Assembly (NCBI GenBank): GCA_005888465.1
Contig: VAYJ01000051.1
Coordinates: 1-20,001, forward strand
DNA length: 20,001 nt
Source of the DNA: Actinomycetota bacterium
Lineage (GTDB): Bacteria; Actinomycetota; UBA4738
Direction: 5' to 3'
Below are positions 6,775 to 13,083 of this stretch, one piece after another (within the stretch, counting starts at the first letter, position 1; each line of letters starts with the position of its first letter). The position numbers and the translations under genes were made by a program. The notes beneath the pieces are model-generated. The model did not search any database and was not told the origin of the DNA. It saw only the letters and a program-made list of their open reading frames with translations.

Positions 6775-7650
6775 ATGAAGGTCAAGAAAGCCGTCATTCC
6801 CGCGGCGGGCCTGGGGACGAGGTTCCTCCCCGCCACGAAATCACAGCCCAAAGAGATGCTCCCGCTGGTCGACAAGCCGGCCATCCAGTACGTCGTCGAA
6901 CAGGCCGTCGACGCCGGAATCACTGACATCCTCATCATCACCGGGCGCGGCAAGCGCACGCTCGAGGACCACTTCGATCGCTCGTTCGAGCTCGAGTACC
7001 ACCTGGAGCAGTCGGGCAAGCTCGACGACCTGAAGCTCGTGCGCGAGATCTCCGACATGGCCGCGGTGCACTACATCCGCCAGAAGGAGCCGCTCGGCCT
7101 GGGTGCGGCGGTGGCGATGGCCGAGCCACACGTGGCCGGCGAGCCGTTCGCCGTGCTCCTGGGCGACGACATCATCCCCTCGGGGAACCTGCTCGTGAAC
7201 ATGATCGACGTCTACGACCGCTACGGCCGAAGCGTGATCGCCGGGATGGAGGTACCGCGCTCCGAGATCCACCTCTACGGCGCGATCAGCCCGGAGTACG
7301 TCGAGGAGAACCTCGCGCGCGTCGTGACGATCGTCGAGAAGCCGCCGACCGAGACGGCGCCGTCGAACCTCGCCGCCATCGGGCGATACGTCCTCACGCC
7401 GGAGATCTTCGACGCGCTTCGGGAGACGGTTCCCGATGCCGGCGGCGAGGTGCAGCTCACCGACGCGATCAACCTGCTCGCGCAGCAGCAGCAGGTCTAC
7501 GCGTACGTGTTCGAGGGCGTGCGCTACGACATCGGGAAGAAGCTCGACTACCTGCGGGCGACCGTCGAGCTCGCCATCGACCGTGAGGACCTGGGACCCG
7601 AGTTCCGCGCGATCCTCGCCGACCTCGTCCAGCGAAAGAAGCTGGTGTAG
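6775..7650 (+). CDS. galU: UTP-glucose-1-phosphate uridylyltransferase
   Basis: 291 residues, usual for GalU. It makes UDP-glucose from UTP and glucose-1-phosphate for cell-envelope polysaccharides and glycolipids. The N-terminal nucleotide-binding motif AAGLGTRFLPATKSQPKEML follows the first beta strand (about residues 10-30); also seen are LGLGAAVAMAEPHV, LLGDDII and the sugar-binding VEKPP at its family position, plus GEVQLTDAI near residue 222 and RYDIGKKLDY near the C-terminus. Start ATG 6775 has AAGGAGG directly before it. moeA/glp begins 2 bp after the stop, so the two are one operon. The same galU-moeA pairing is conserved in many actinobacteria (recalled). Confidence 0.95.
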   Translation: MKVKKAVIPAAGLGTRFLPATKSQPKEMLPLVDKPAIQYVVEQAVDAGITDILIITGRGKRTLEDHFDRSFELEYHLEQSGKLDDLKLVREISDMAAVHYIRQKEPLGLGAAVAMAEPHVAGEPFAVLLGDDIIPSGNLLVNMIDVYDRYGRSVIAGMEVPRSEIHLYGAISPEYVEENLARVVTIVEKPPTETAPSNLAAIGRYVLTPEIFDALRETVPDAGGEVQLTDAINLLAQQQQVYAYVFEGVRYDIGKKLDYLRATVELAIDREDLGPEFRAILADLVQRKKLV

Positions 7651-7652
7651 TC

Positions 7653-8924
7653 GTGGCTGAGCCCGGGGCGGCCGCGCACCACGACCACGGGGGCGGTGAG
7701 CTCCGTACCGTCGAGGAGGTGCGCGCGTCGATCCTGGATCGGGTCGGGGTGCTCGCGCCGATCGAGCTGCCGCTGCAGGAGGCCTGGGGGTGCGTCCTCG
7801 CCGCCGACATGATCGCGGGCGGGGACATGCCGGCCTTCTCCTCCTCGGCCATGGACGGGTTCGCGGTCCGGGCCGAAGACGTCTCGGAGGCCACCTCGGA
7901 CAGCCCGGCGTCCCTTCGGATCGCCGGGCACTCGCTGATCGGGCACATGCCCGAGGCCACCGTGGGCGCCGGGGAGGCGGTTCGCATCGCGACGGGCGCC
8001 CCCATCCCCGCCGGCGCCGACGCCATCGTGCCCATCGAATACTGCGTGGTCCGGGAGGCCGACGTCCTGGTCATCCGGTCGTTCCCGGAGGGCGCGTCGG
8101 TGCGGCCCGTGGGACAGGACGTTCGCTCGGGCGAGGTCCTGGTCCCGGAGGGCCGCCGCCTCGCGGGTCCCGATCTCGGGCTCCTCGCGAGCTCCGGCCG
8201 CAACTCCGCGCTCGTGCACCCGCGCGCGCGTGTCGCGGTGCTCTCAACCGGCGACGAGTTGGTCGACCCCGGTCGGCAGACCGCCTTCGGCCAGGTCCGT
8301 GACGCGAACGCCTACACGCTCTTCGGAGGCCTCCGCGACGCGGGCGCGACCCCCTACCTGGGCGGCATCATCCCCGACGACCCCGAGGCCCTCAAGGAGG
8401 CGGTCCTGGGGCTCGCTGTTCGCGCCGACTGCTTCATCAGCTCGGGGGGCGTGTCGGTTGGGGAGCGCGACGTGGTGAAGAAGGCGTTCTTCAAGCGGGG
8501 CGACGTCGACTTCTACAAGGTGGCGATGCAGCCCGGCATGCCGCAGGGGTTCGGGCGCCTGGACGACGTCCCGTACTTCGGACTCCCCGGCAACCCCGTC
8601 TCGGTGTTCGTGTCCTTCGAGGTCTTCATCCGTCCTGCCCTCCTCAAGATGATGGGGCGCCGCGACATCTTCCGGCCGCACATCATGACGACGCTCGACG
8701 CGAACATCTCGGGACCCCGCGACAAGCTCCAGTTTGCGCGCGTGCGGGTCTGGCGCGAGGGGGGCGAGTGGCACGCCGTGCCCACCGGTCCTTCGGCGTC
8801 GAACCTGCTCTCGACCGTCTCCCGGGCGAACGGCCTCGCGCTCATCCCGCTCGGGGTCGACACGGCCCCTGCCGGCTCGCAGGTTCGCGTGATGCTCTTC
8901 CGGGCCCTGGAGGAGGGTTCGTGA
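7653..8924 (+). CDS. moeA: Molybdopterin molybdenumtransferase MoeA / Glp-like
   Basis: 423 residues, the full MoeA length with all four domains. Motifs: AFSSSAMDGFAVR (~61-73), TGAPIPAGADAIVPIEY (~110-126), the MPT-binding-domain sequences STGDELVDPG and SSGGVSVGERDVVKKAF (~263-279), MQPGMPQGFG, and GLPGNPVSVFVSFEVFIRP (~310-328). MoeA inserts molybdate into adenylated molybdopterin. However, the copy adjacent to galU in actinobacteria corresponds to Glp, a gephyrin-like protein that in Corynebacterium binds FtsZ and a membrane receptor (GlpR). Context (galU before; GlpR-like gene two genes on) favours a Glp role, while moaC directly after favours cofactor synthesis; both may apply. GTG 7653 is 2 bp after the galU stop and has no strong ribosome site, implying coupling. 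Confidence 0.93.
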   Translation: MAEPGAAAHHDHGGGELRTVEEVRASILDRVGVLAPIELPLQEAWGCVLAADMIAGGDMPAFSSSAMDGFAVRAEDVSEATSDSPASLRIAGHSLIGHMPEATVGAGEAVRIATGAPIPAGADAIVPIEYCVVREADVLVIRSFPEGASVRPVGQDVRSGEVLVPEGRRLAGPDLGLLASSGRNSALVHPRARVAVLSTGDELVDPGRQTAFGQVRDANAYTLFGGLRDAGATPYLGGIIPDDPEALKEAVLGLAVRADCFISSGGVSVGERDVVKKAFFKRGDVDFYKVAMQPGMPQGFGRLDDVPYFGLPGNPVSVFVSFEVFIRPALLKMMGRRDIFRPHIMTTLDANISGPRDKLQFARVRVWREGGEWHAVPTGPSASNLLSTVSRANGLALIPLGVDTAPAGSQVRVMLFRALEEGS

Positions 8925-9385
8925 GCGACGGCCCGGCCCGGATCGTCGAGGTCGGCGCGAAGGAGGTCACCGCGCGGGAGGCCGTCGCGGAGTGCGTGAT
9001 CTCCATGACGCCCGAGGCCTGCGCGGCGCTCGTGGCCGGGACGCCGAAGGGCAAGCCGCTCGAGGCCGCCAAGATCGCGGGCCTGATGGCCGTCAAGCGA
9101 ACTCCGGACCTGCTGCCCTACTGCCATCCGATCGCGCTCACCGGCGCGAGCGTCGTGCTCGAAGCCGACCCCGACGCCGGCCGCATCCGCGTCGAGGCGA
9201 CCGTTCGCGCCAACGACCGAACGGGCGTGGAGATGGAATCCCTGACGGCGGCGGCCGTCGCGGCCCTGTGCCTCTACGACACCGCGAAGGCCTTCGACCG
9301 CGCAGCCGAGATCGACGGCCTGCACCTGGTGTCGAAGTCCGGAGGCAAGAGCGGGGGCTATCGGCGGTCCAATCCCGCCAACTGA
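8921..9385 (+). CDS. moaC: Cyclic pyranopterin monophosphate synthase
   Basis: 154 residues, the normal MoaC length. It converts the cyclic 3',8-H2GTP made by MoaA into cyclic pyranopterin monophosphate, an early step of molybdenum cofactor synthesis. Seen: KEVTAREAVAE, KIAGLMAVKRT, LLPYCHPIALTG with the active-site histidine, TGVEMESLTAAAVA, LYDTAKAFDR with the catalytic Asp and Lys, and KSGGKSGGYR at the C-terminus. CHPIALTG and YDTAKA depart mildly from the common CHPLPLT and YDMCKA but keep the key residues. Start GTG 8921 overlaps the moeA stop by 4 bp (GTGA) and has GGAGG 6-10 nt upstream; longer upstream frames only shadow moeA. No moaA, moaD or moaE is in the window. Confidence 0.93.
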   Translation: MSDGPARIVEVGAKEVTAREAVAECVISMTPEACAALVAGTPKGKPLEAAKIAGLMAVKRTPDLLPYCHPIALTGASVVLEADPDAGRIRVEATVRANDRTGVEMESLTAAAVAALCLYDTAKAFDRAAEIDGLHLVSKSGGKSGGYRRSNPAN

Positions 9386-9439
9386 ATCCACCTCAACCCA
9401 ACGTCCAGACATTGCTTGCGAGAAAAGTCTCGACGTTCG

Positions 9440-9468
9440 TTGAGCTACCAGATGTTGGATGCTACCCT
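9440..9468 (+). promoter_or_regulatory. Promoter of the GlpR-like gene
   Basis: TTGAGC (9440-9445), spacer of exactly 17 nt, TACCCT (9463-9468). The predicted start is near 9475, about 50 nt before TTG 9526. It lies in the 140-bp gap after moaC, so the membrane protein can be expressed independently of galU-moeA-moaC. A small CGAGA-AAAG-TCTCG hairpin precedes it (9419-9432). Confidence 0.5.
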
Positions 9469-9479
9469 CCAATCCCAGC

Positions 9480-9492
9480 CCACATGTTGTGG
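9480..9492. promoter_or_regulatory. 13-bp dyad in the GlpR-like gene leader
   Basis: CCACA-TGT-TGTGG, perfect 5-bp arms, placed just downstream of the predicted transcription start. A repressor site is possible; chance cannot be excluded. Confidence 0.3.
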
Positions 9493-9525
9493 TCGAACCG
9501 GGAACGACCTCAAGGAGGGCCGGGC

Positions 9526-10140
9526 TTGAGTTGGATTTTGCTGGCGGCATTGGGCATCATCTGGGTCACATTCCTGATCCCATCTCGACGTCATTCACCA
9601 CGGTCGAGCGTGGAAGAGTTCGAACGAAAGATGACGATCTTGGCTGACGCGAACAGTCGAACCGCAGCGGGGCGGTGGGTCATCATGCCGCAGCGGGGCG
9701 AGCGGTTCATGGGGCCGAAGGACCGAACCAGGGCGCGGATCCGCCAGCGGCGTCGCCGGGTCTTCACGGTCCTCGTCGAGGCGATCGGCATCACGTTCCT
9801 CATCGGGCTCGTGCCGCGGCTTCGGCCCATGCTGTACGGCACCGCCATCCTGGCCGGCCTGCTGCTCGTCTACGCCCTGGCCCTGCTCAAGATCCACGCC
9901 GACGAGATCCAGCTCGCGCGCGAGCGGCGGCTCCAGCCGGAGGTCTCGGCGAGCGGGAACGGCCACCGGGCGCCGCGTGCGAACGGCTTCTCGCCGGAGG
10001 ACGCGTACGCGCTCGCCTGGGGCGGCGCGCTCACGCCGGGCGGCCTGGCGATCATCGACGAGGACGTGCACGTGGTCGTGCGAACCTCGGAGGAGATCGA
10101 GCGCGAGGCGATCCTCGCGGAGGCCTCGAACGCCCGATAG
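9526..10140 (+). CDS. Membrane protein, GlpR/SepX-like candidate divisome receptor
   Basis: 204 residues. A membrane segment at ~3-19 (SWILLAALGIIWVTFLIP), then a basic/acidic stretch with SVEEFERKM (~29-36), a polybasic RQRRRRV run, two further segments (~79-98 and ~103-124) and a C-terminal cytoplasmic tail. One early helix, a 'S.eeFe..M' element, an Arg cluster and a helix pair is the layout I recall for GlpR (Corynebacterium), SepX (Streptomyces) and Rv0996, which lie downstream of galU and the MoeA-like glp gene as here. GlpR tethers Glp to the divisome. This copy is shorter in the C-terminal region than those I recall. The TTG start 9526 has AAGGAGGG 8 nt upstream, is right at the hydrophobic segment, and is preceded by its own promoter. 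Identification rests on synteny and architecture, not alignment. Confidence 0.62.
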   Translation: MSWILLAALGIIWVTFLIPSRRHSPRSSVEEFERKMTILADANSRTAAGRWVIMPQRGERFMGPKDRTRARIRQRRRRVFTVLVEAIGITFLIGLVPRLRPMLYGTAILAGLLLVYALALLKIHADEIQLARERRLQPEVSASGNGHRAPRANGFSPEDAYALAWGGALTPGGLAIIDEDVHVVVRTSEEIEREAILAEASNAR

Positions 10141-10144
10141 CTCG

Positions 10145-10795
10145 GTGGATCTCACCGGCATCGCGGAGCTCGTCCGCGGCCGCTTCGACGCGAAGATGGC
10201 CGGACGCGAGCTGGCCCTGCCGGCCGCGCGCCGTTCGATCCGAGCCTCTGCGAACGCGATCCGCGCCGTGCACCGCGGCGACCTCGAGGACGCCCACCGG
10301 CTCTTGGAGCAGTCCCGCCGCGCGCTCGCCGAGGGGCGCGAGGCCGTGGCCTCTGCGCACCCCGACATCTACCACGCCGGCTTCCACCAGGACGCCCAGA
10401 AGGAGTACGTCGAGGCCAGCCTGACCGAGGCGCTGGTCACCGCCAAACCCCTCCCCGGCCCCGACGAGCTCGAGGTCGAGATCGCCCCCTTCCTGAACGG
10501 GATGGCCGAGACCATCGGCGAGGGCCGCCGCGCGATCCTCGACCTCCTTCGGCGGGGCGAGTTCGACGAGAGCGAACGCATCCTGGACGCGATGGACGAG
10601 CTGTATGCGCTGCTCGTGTCCGTCGACTACCCCGATGCCATCACGGGGAACCTTCGGCGCTCGACCGACGTGGCGCGCGGTCTCCTCGAGCGAACCCGGG
10701 GCGACCTCTCGGTGGCGCTCGTGCAGCGCAATCTCCAGAGCGCGCTCGAGCGGCTGGCGCAGGAGATCACCGGGAACCTCGAGTACCAGAGCTAG
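10145..10795 (+). CDS. Translin-family protein
   Basis: 216 residues, largely alpha-helical, close to the translin/TRAX length. Family features: basic SIRASANAIRAVHRGD near residues 30-45, FHQDAQKEYVEASLTEAL (E87 and E90 in an EYVE pattern), the loop PFLNGMAETIGEGRRAILDLLRRGEF, DAMDELYALL (D148, E152), then LRRSTDVARGLLERTRGDLS, which is very typical. In eukaryotic TRAX the equivalent glutamates and aspartate form the RNase active site; retention here suggests nuclease competence (inference). Bacterial members are often annotated only as hypothetical or wrongly as haloacid dehalogenase. GTG 10145 starts 4 bp after the preceding stop, so it is probably co-transcribed with the GlpR-like gene. 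Its stop interlocks with that of the convergent SHOCT gene in a shared CTAG. Confidence 0.72.
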   Translation: MDLTGIAELVRGRFDAKMAGRELALPAARRSIRASANAIRAVHRGDLEDAHRLLEQSRRALAEGREAVASAHPDIYHAGFHQDAQKEYVEASLTEALVTAKPLPGPDELEVEIAPFLNGMAETIGEGRRAILDLLRRGEFDESERILDAMDELYALLVSVDYPDAITGNLRRSTDVARGLLERTRGDLSVALVQRNLQSALERLAQEITGNLEYQS

Positions 10796-11049
10796 GCGTC
10801 TGGCCGGCGCGGCTCTCCGGAGGGACCCTGCCGGAGCACCGCTCGTCGTTCGAGGAACTCGTCGCGGCCGATCTCGCCCCGCGCATACCGTTCCTCGAGC
10901 AGACGGAGGGCCGGCGAGGTCCGGCCGCCATGCCCGGCGTGCCCCACCTCGCGGCGGAGGAGGATGACGGCGCCGATGACGATCACGAGCCAGAAAATGC
11001 CGCCCGCGATGCCCGGTCCCCATCCCGAACCCCAGTTCCACCAGAACAT
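10792..11049 (-). CDS. Small SHOCT-domain membrane protein
   Basis: 85 residues: a Trp/Gly-rich start (MFWWNWGSGWGPG), one membrane helix (~14-32), then a C-terminal SHOCT motif, ALRLLEERYARGEIGRDEFLERR at ~47-69 (quoted in part: LEERYARGEIGRDEFLERR). SHOCT domains are short oligomerisation-like tails on many small membrane proteins; no catalytic role is known. ATG 11049 shares one base with the stop of the upstream PspC-type gene (TGATG on the minus strand), so the two are translationally coupled. The gene ends in the CTAG shared with the translin stop. Confidence 0.8.
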   Translation of the reverse strand: MFWWNWGSGWGPGIAGGIFWLVIVIGAVILLRREVGHAGHGGRTSPALRLLEERYARGEIGRDEFLERRAVLRQGPSGEPRRPDA

Positions 11050-11366
11050 CAGGACTCCAGGTCCTGGCGGATCTGCGCCAGATCCGCCGCGGTGATCTCG
11101 CCTCGCGCGAAGCGCGACTCCGCGATATGGATCGCCGAAGACGCGTGACGCGGGCCCATCACAGGGATCCCGGGCGTCCCCTTCGGCATGACGATCCAGA
11201 GCACGATGTAGAGCAGGATCCCGAACCCGATGAACGCGGCGACGATGAACCCGACGCGGATGAGGATGGGGTCGACGTCGTAGTACTCGGCGATCCCGCC
11301 GCAGACTCCAGCGATCCGCCGGTCGGTCTCGGACCGGGTGAGCCGGTGCGGCGAGCTCGTGCTCAT
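11049..11366 (-). CDS. PspC-domain protein with SHOCT-like tail
   Basis: 105 residues. The PspC domain spans ~8-63: LTRSETDRRIAGVCGGIAEY followed by DVDPILIRVGF and a long hydrophobic segment (~39-60) ending WIVMPKG. PspC proteins are membrane-bound parts of phage-shock/envelope-stress systems; in actinobacteria PspC domains are common in small proteins and sensor kinases. The C-terminus (~84-105), AESRFARGEITAADLAQIRQ, resembles the SHOCT tail of the next gene. No PspA is present in the window. ATG 11366 lies 7 nt beyond a putative -10 box, so it may be leaderless. It heads a two-gene operon. Confidence 0.85.
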   Translation of the reverse strand: MSTSSPHRLTRSETDRRIAGVCGGIAEYYDVDPILIRVGFIVAAFIGFGILLYIVLWIVMPKGTPGIPVMGPRHASSAIHIAESRFARGEITAADLAQIRQDLES

Positions 11367-11372
11367 CTGCCT

Positions 11373-11401
11373 ATCGTTGCGCGCCCGGCCGCGCAGGTCA
11401 A
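11373..11401 (-). promoter_or_regulatory. Putative leaderless promoter of the pspC-like gene
   Basis: Minus strand TTGACC (11401-11396), 17 nt, AACGAT (11378-11373). The predicted start falls on the A of ATG 11366. The -10 is weak (three of six). Confidence 0.4.
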
Positions 11402-11424
11402 AGCGAGTTACCCTAGGCGGGCTT

Positions 11425-11496
11425 GGGGGTGTAGCTCAGGGGTAGAGCGCTGCCTTCGCACGGCAGAGGCCAGGGGTTCAAATCCCCTCACCTCCA
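11425..11496 (+). tRNA. tRNA-Ala(CGC)
   Basis: The cloverleaf folds by eye: acceptor GGGGGTG pairs with CACCTCC (one G-T), D-arm GCTC/GAGC, anticodon stem CTGCC/GGCAG with loop TTCGCAC (anticodon CGC, reading GCG), T-arm AGGGG-TTCAAAT-CCCCT, discriminator A. CCA is not encoded. A TACCCT box (11409-11414) lies 10 nt upstream of the mature 5' end and may be its -10. It is divergent from the pspC-like gene. Confidence 0.95.
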
Positions 11497-11506
11497 CTTG
11501 GGGAAT

Positions 11507-11992
11507 ATGGCCACAAGAAGCAAATTGCTACGGATGGACAACGTCCTCATCGTGGTCGACGACATGGAGGCCGCGAAGGCGTTCTTCGCGGCGCTGGGCA
11601 TGACGCTCGTAGGTGAGACGACAGTCGAGGGCCCGTGGGCAGATCGCGTCGTCGGGCTCAAGAACGTCCGTGCCGACATCGCCATGATGCGGACGCCGGA
11701 CGGCCATGGTCAGGTCGAGCTCTCCAAGTTCCACACGCCCGCCGCGGTCCGGTTCGGCCCCGAGAATGTGCCTTCGAACATGTTGGGCATGCGCCGCATC
11801 ATGTTCCTCGTCGACGACCTTGATGAGACGCTCGCTCAGCTCCGCCCCCTCGGCGCGTCCTTGGTAGACGAGGTCGCGCAGTACGAGGACAAGTACCGGC
11901 TCTGCTTCGTCCGCGGCCCGGAGGGAATCGTGGTCGGGCTGTCCGAGGAACTCAGTAACAAATCGGTAACGGATGCTTTAGGAAATTCTTGA
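11507..11992 (+). CDS. VOC (glyoxalase/bleomycin-resistance fold) family protein
   Basis: 161 residues with two betaalphabetabetabeta repeats: MDNVLIVVDDMEAAKAFFAA (~10-29) and MRRIMFLVDDLDETLAQL (~88-105), ending VRGPEGIVVGLSEEL. This is the single-chain two-module VOC layout of many actinobacterial proteins. Metal-ligand positions of glyoxalase I are only partly kept: the usual His at each module start is Asn or Arg, while glutamates in QVELSKF and GLSEEL remain. A classic glyoxalase activity is therefore doubtful and the substrate is unknown. ATG 11507 is chosen; TTG 11498 and ATG 11534 are alternatives. It starts 10 bp after tRNA-Ala. The last ~14 codons (SNKSVTDALGNS) fall in an AT-rich pocket unlike the rest of the gene. 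Confidence 0.82.
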   Translation: MATRSKLLRMDNVLIVVDDMEAAKAFFAALGMTLVGETTVEGPWADRVVGLKNVRADIAMMRTPDGHGQVELSKFHTPAAVRFGPENVPSNMLGMRRIMFLVDDLDETLAQLRPLGASLVDEVAQYEDKYRLCFVRGPEGIVVGLSEELSNKSVTDALGNS

Positions 11993-12001
11993 TGAAAGCA
12001 T
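11973..12001. repeat. Inverted repeat over the VOC stop codon
   Basis: ATGCTTT / AAAGCAT, perfect 7-bp arms with a 15-nt loop, inside an AT-rich pocket (38 G+C of 90 bases at 11951-12040). It may be a weak transcription end hairpin; no T-run follows. The remainder up to 12180 holds no gene I can support. Confidence 0.4.
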
Positions 12002-12180
12002 TTGCCGCCAAAGAACAACTTGAAATCGTCCTTTCCACGCCCCCTTCTGCCCGCCGAGCCCAGCACGGGATGAACCAGGAACGGCGCATCGGGAAGCACC
12101 TCCGTGATGGGGCCGGCGACCGGGGAGTGTAGCCCGGTCATGTGAACGCTGCGTGGCGCTTGCGTGACCGAACGGGAAGG

Positions 12181-12206
12181 GGAACCGGCGGAGGCCCGCC
12201 GGCGTA
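12181..12206 (+). promoter_or_regulatory. ECF-type promoter of the secreted-protein gene
   Basis: GGAACC (12181-12186), 16-nt spacer, CGTA (12203-12206). This fits the general ECF sigma form (GGAAC/GAAC -35, CGT -10) and resembles the element before the ECF sigma gene at 18398-18422. The predicted start is ~12213, leaving a short leader with AAAAGGAG. The spacer contains a CCGGCG/CGCCGG inverted repeat. Confidence 0.5.
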
Positions 12207-12236
12207 GGAGGGGCAAGTCTGGAAAAGGAGAATCCG

Positions 12237-12932
12237 ATGAAGACGCGCATGCTCCTGGTGATCGGGATCGCGGCTGCGGTGCTCACCGTCCCAACCACGG
12301 CTTTCGCGAAGGGACCGACGATCGCCGTGATCACGGGCTCGGGGCTCAAGGGAGGAGGCGTCACCCTGCGGGGCATGGGCGAGCCCGGGAGCGGCGCGAA
12401 GCTCGGTGACCTCGCCGAGCAGAGTGGGCTCTTCTCGGCGACGTTCGGCGCGGCGAGTGACGGCCACATCCTGCCGGTGAAGCCGAGCGTGGCACTGGGC
12501 GCCCATTTCGTCGTGGTCTACACGATCCCGAATGGCGACCCAAAGCCGGCCAAGGTCACGATGGACCTCTACCCGTACGCGCCCGGTGGCCCGGTGAGCT
12601 ACACGCGCCCCGGCCCGCCGGTGTTCTCCGGCCAGGAGCCGCTCGCCGGACAATGGTTCCAAGGACCGACCAGCCTGCGTGATCTGCTGGTCTCGGTGGG
12701 GCTGCCGGACGAAGCGGCGCTCCCGGGGTTCATCGTGTCGCCGCAGACAGTCGCGCCCTACGTGCCGCCCGTCGTCGCCGCGCCGCAGCCGGTCACCCAA
12801 CCACAGCCCGTCAAGACGGCCACCCCGGGCCCGGGTCCGTGGATCGCGCTCGTGGTGGTCGCGATGACGGTGATCGTGGCCGTGACACAGCAGCTTCGCC
12901 GGCGCAGGGTGGGAGTCGCGGTCGCCGGCTAG
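12237..12932 (+). CDS. Secreted, C-terminally membrane-anchored protein of unknown function
   Basis: 231 residues, no family recognised. Seen: a Sec signal peptide (basic MKTR, hydrophobic core, cleavage after AFA at residue 24), an extracytoplasmic beta-rich region (~25-165) with MDLYPYAPGGPVSYTRPG and GQWFQGPTSLRDLLVSVGLP, a Pro/Val/Gln-rich linker (~168-198, PQPVTQPQPVKTATPGPGP), a membrane helix (~201-218, WIALVVVAMTVIVAV) and a basic tail with RRRR. The topology is N-out/C-in with the body outside the cell. AAAAGGAG lies 6 nt before ATG 12237. An ECF-like promoter precedes it, making it a candidate target of the sigma factor encoded at 17848-18375. Nothing in the sequence indicates an enzyme. 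Confidence 0.75.
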   Translation: MKTRMLLVIGIAAAVLTVPTTAFAKGPTIAVITGSGLKGGGVTLRGMGEPGSGAKLGDLAEQSGLFSATFGAASDGHILPVKPSVALGAHFVVVYTIPNGDPKPAKVTMDLYPYAPGGPVSYTRPGPPVFSGQEPLAGQWFQGPTSLRDLLVSVGLPDEAALPGFIVSPQTVAPYVPPVVAAPQPVTQPQPVKTATPGPGPWIALVVVAMTVIVAVTQQLRRRRVGVAVAG

Positions 12933-12997
12933 CACTCGGAGCGGTCGGAGGTCGGTCGTCGGGGGTTGCCGGTTCCCCGCGTCCTCAAGGGGCCGAT

Positions 12998-13009
12998 TTC
13001 GTGCACGAA
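12998..13009. promoter_or_regulatory. 12-bp perfect palindrome upstream of the SRPBCC gene
   Basis: TTCGTGCACGAA, centred about 80 bp upstream of GTG 13084 and 45 bp upstream of the TATCCT box. It is a candidate operator; no regulator is identified. Confidence 0.35.
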
Positions 13010-13047
13010 TCCGGCAAAACGTCTAGGTGAAACCGGGCCGGTCCGCG

Positions 13048-13079
13048 TATCCTCTCCGGGATCCGGTCACACGAGGAGG
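13048..13079 (+). promoter_or_regulatory. -10 box and ribosome binding site of the SRPBCC gene
   Basis: TATCCT at 13048-13053 (TAnnnT) and GAGGAGG at 13073-13079, 4 nt before GTG 13084. No -35 is evident at the right distance. Confidence 0.4.
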
Positions 13080-13083
13080 GGGC

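Noticed and set aside
9386..9525. Molybdenum-cofactor or other riboswitch after moaC
   Set aside because: Only a 5-bp hairpin is visible and no known conserved core; the downstream gene is not a cofactor gene.
11425..12040. Genomic island inserted at tRNA-Ala
   Set aside because: No repeat of the tRNA 3' end and no integrase are found downstream.
12185..12202. CCGGCG/CGCCGG hairpin as a terminator of the VOC gene
   Set aside because: No T-run follows, and it lies in the spacer of the ECF-type promoter of the next gene.
11836..12216. Minus-strand 126-codon frame after the VOC gene
   Set aside because: It has no recognisable domain, overlaps the VOC gene antisense, and lacks a ribosome site.
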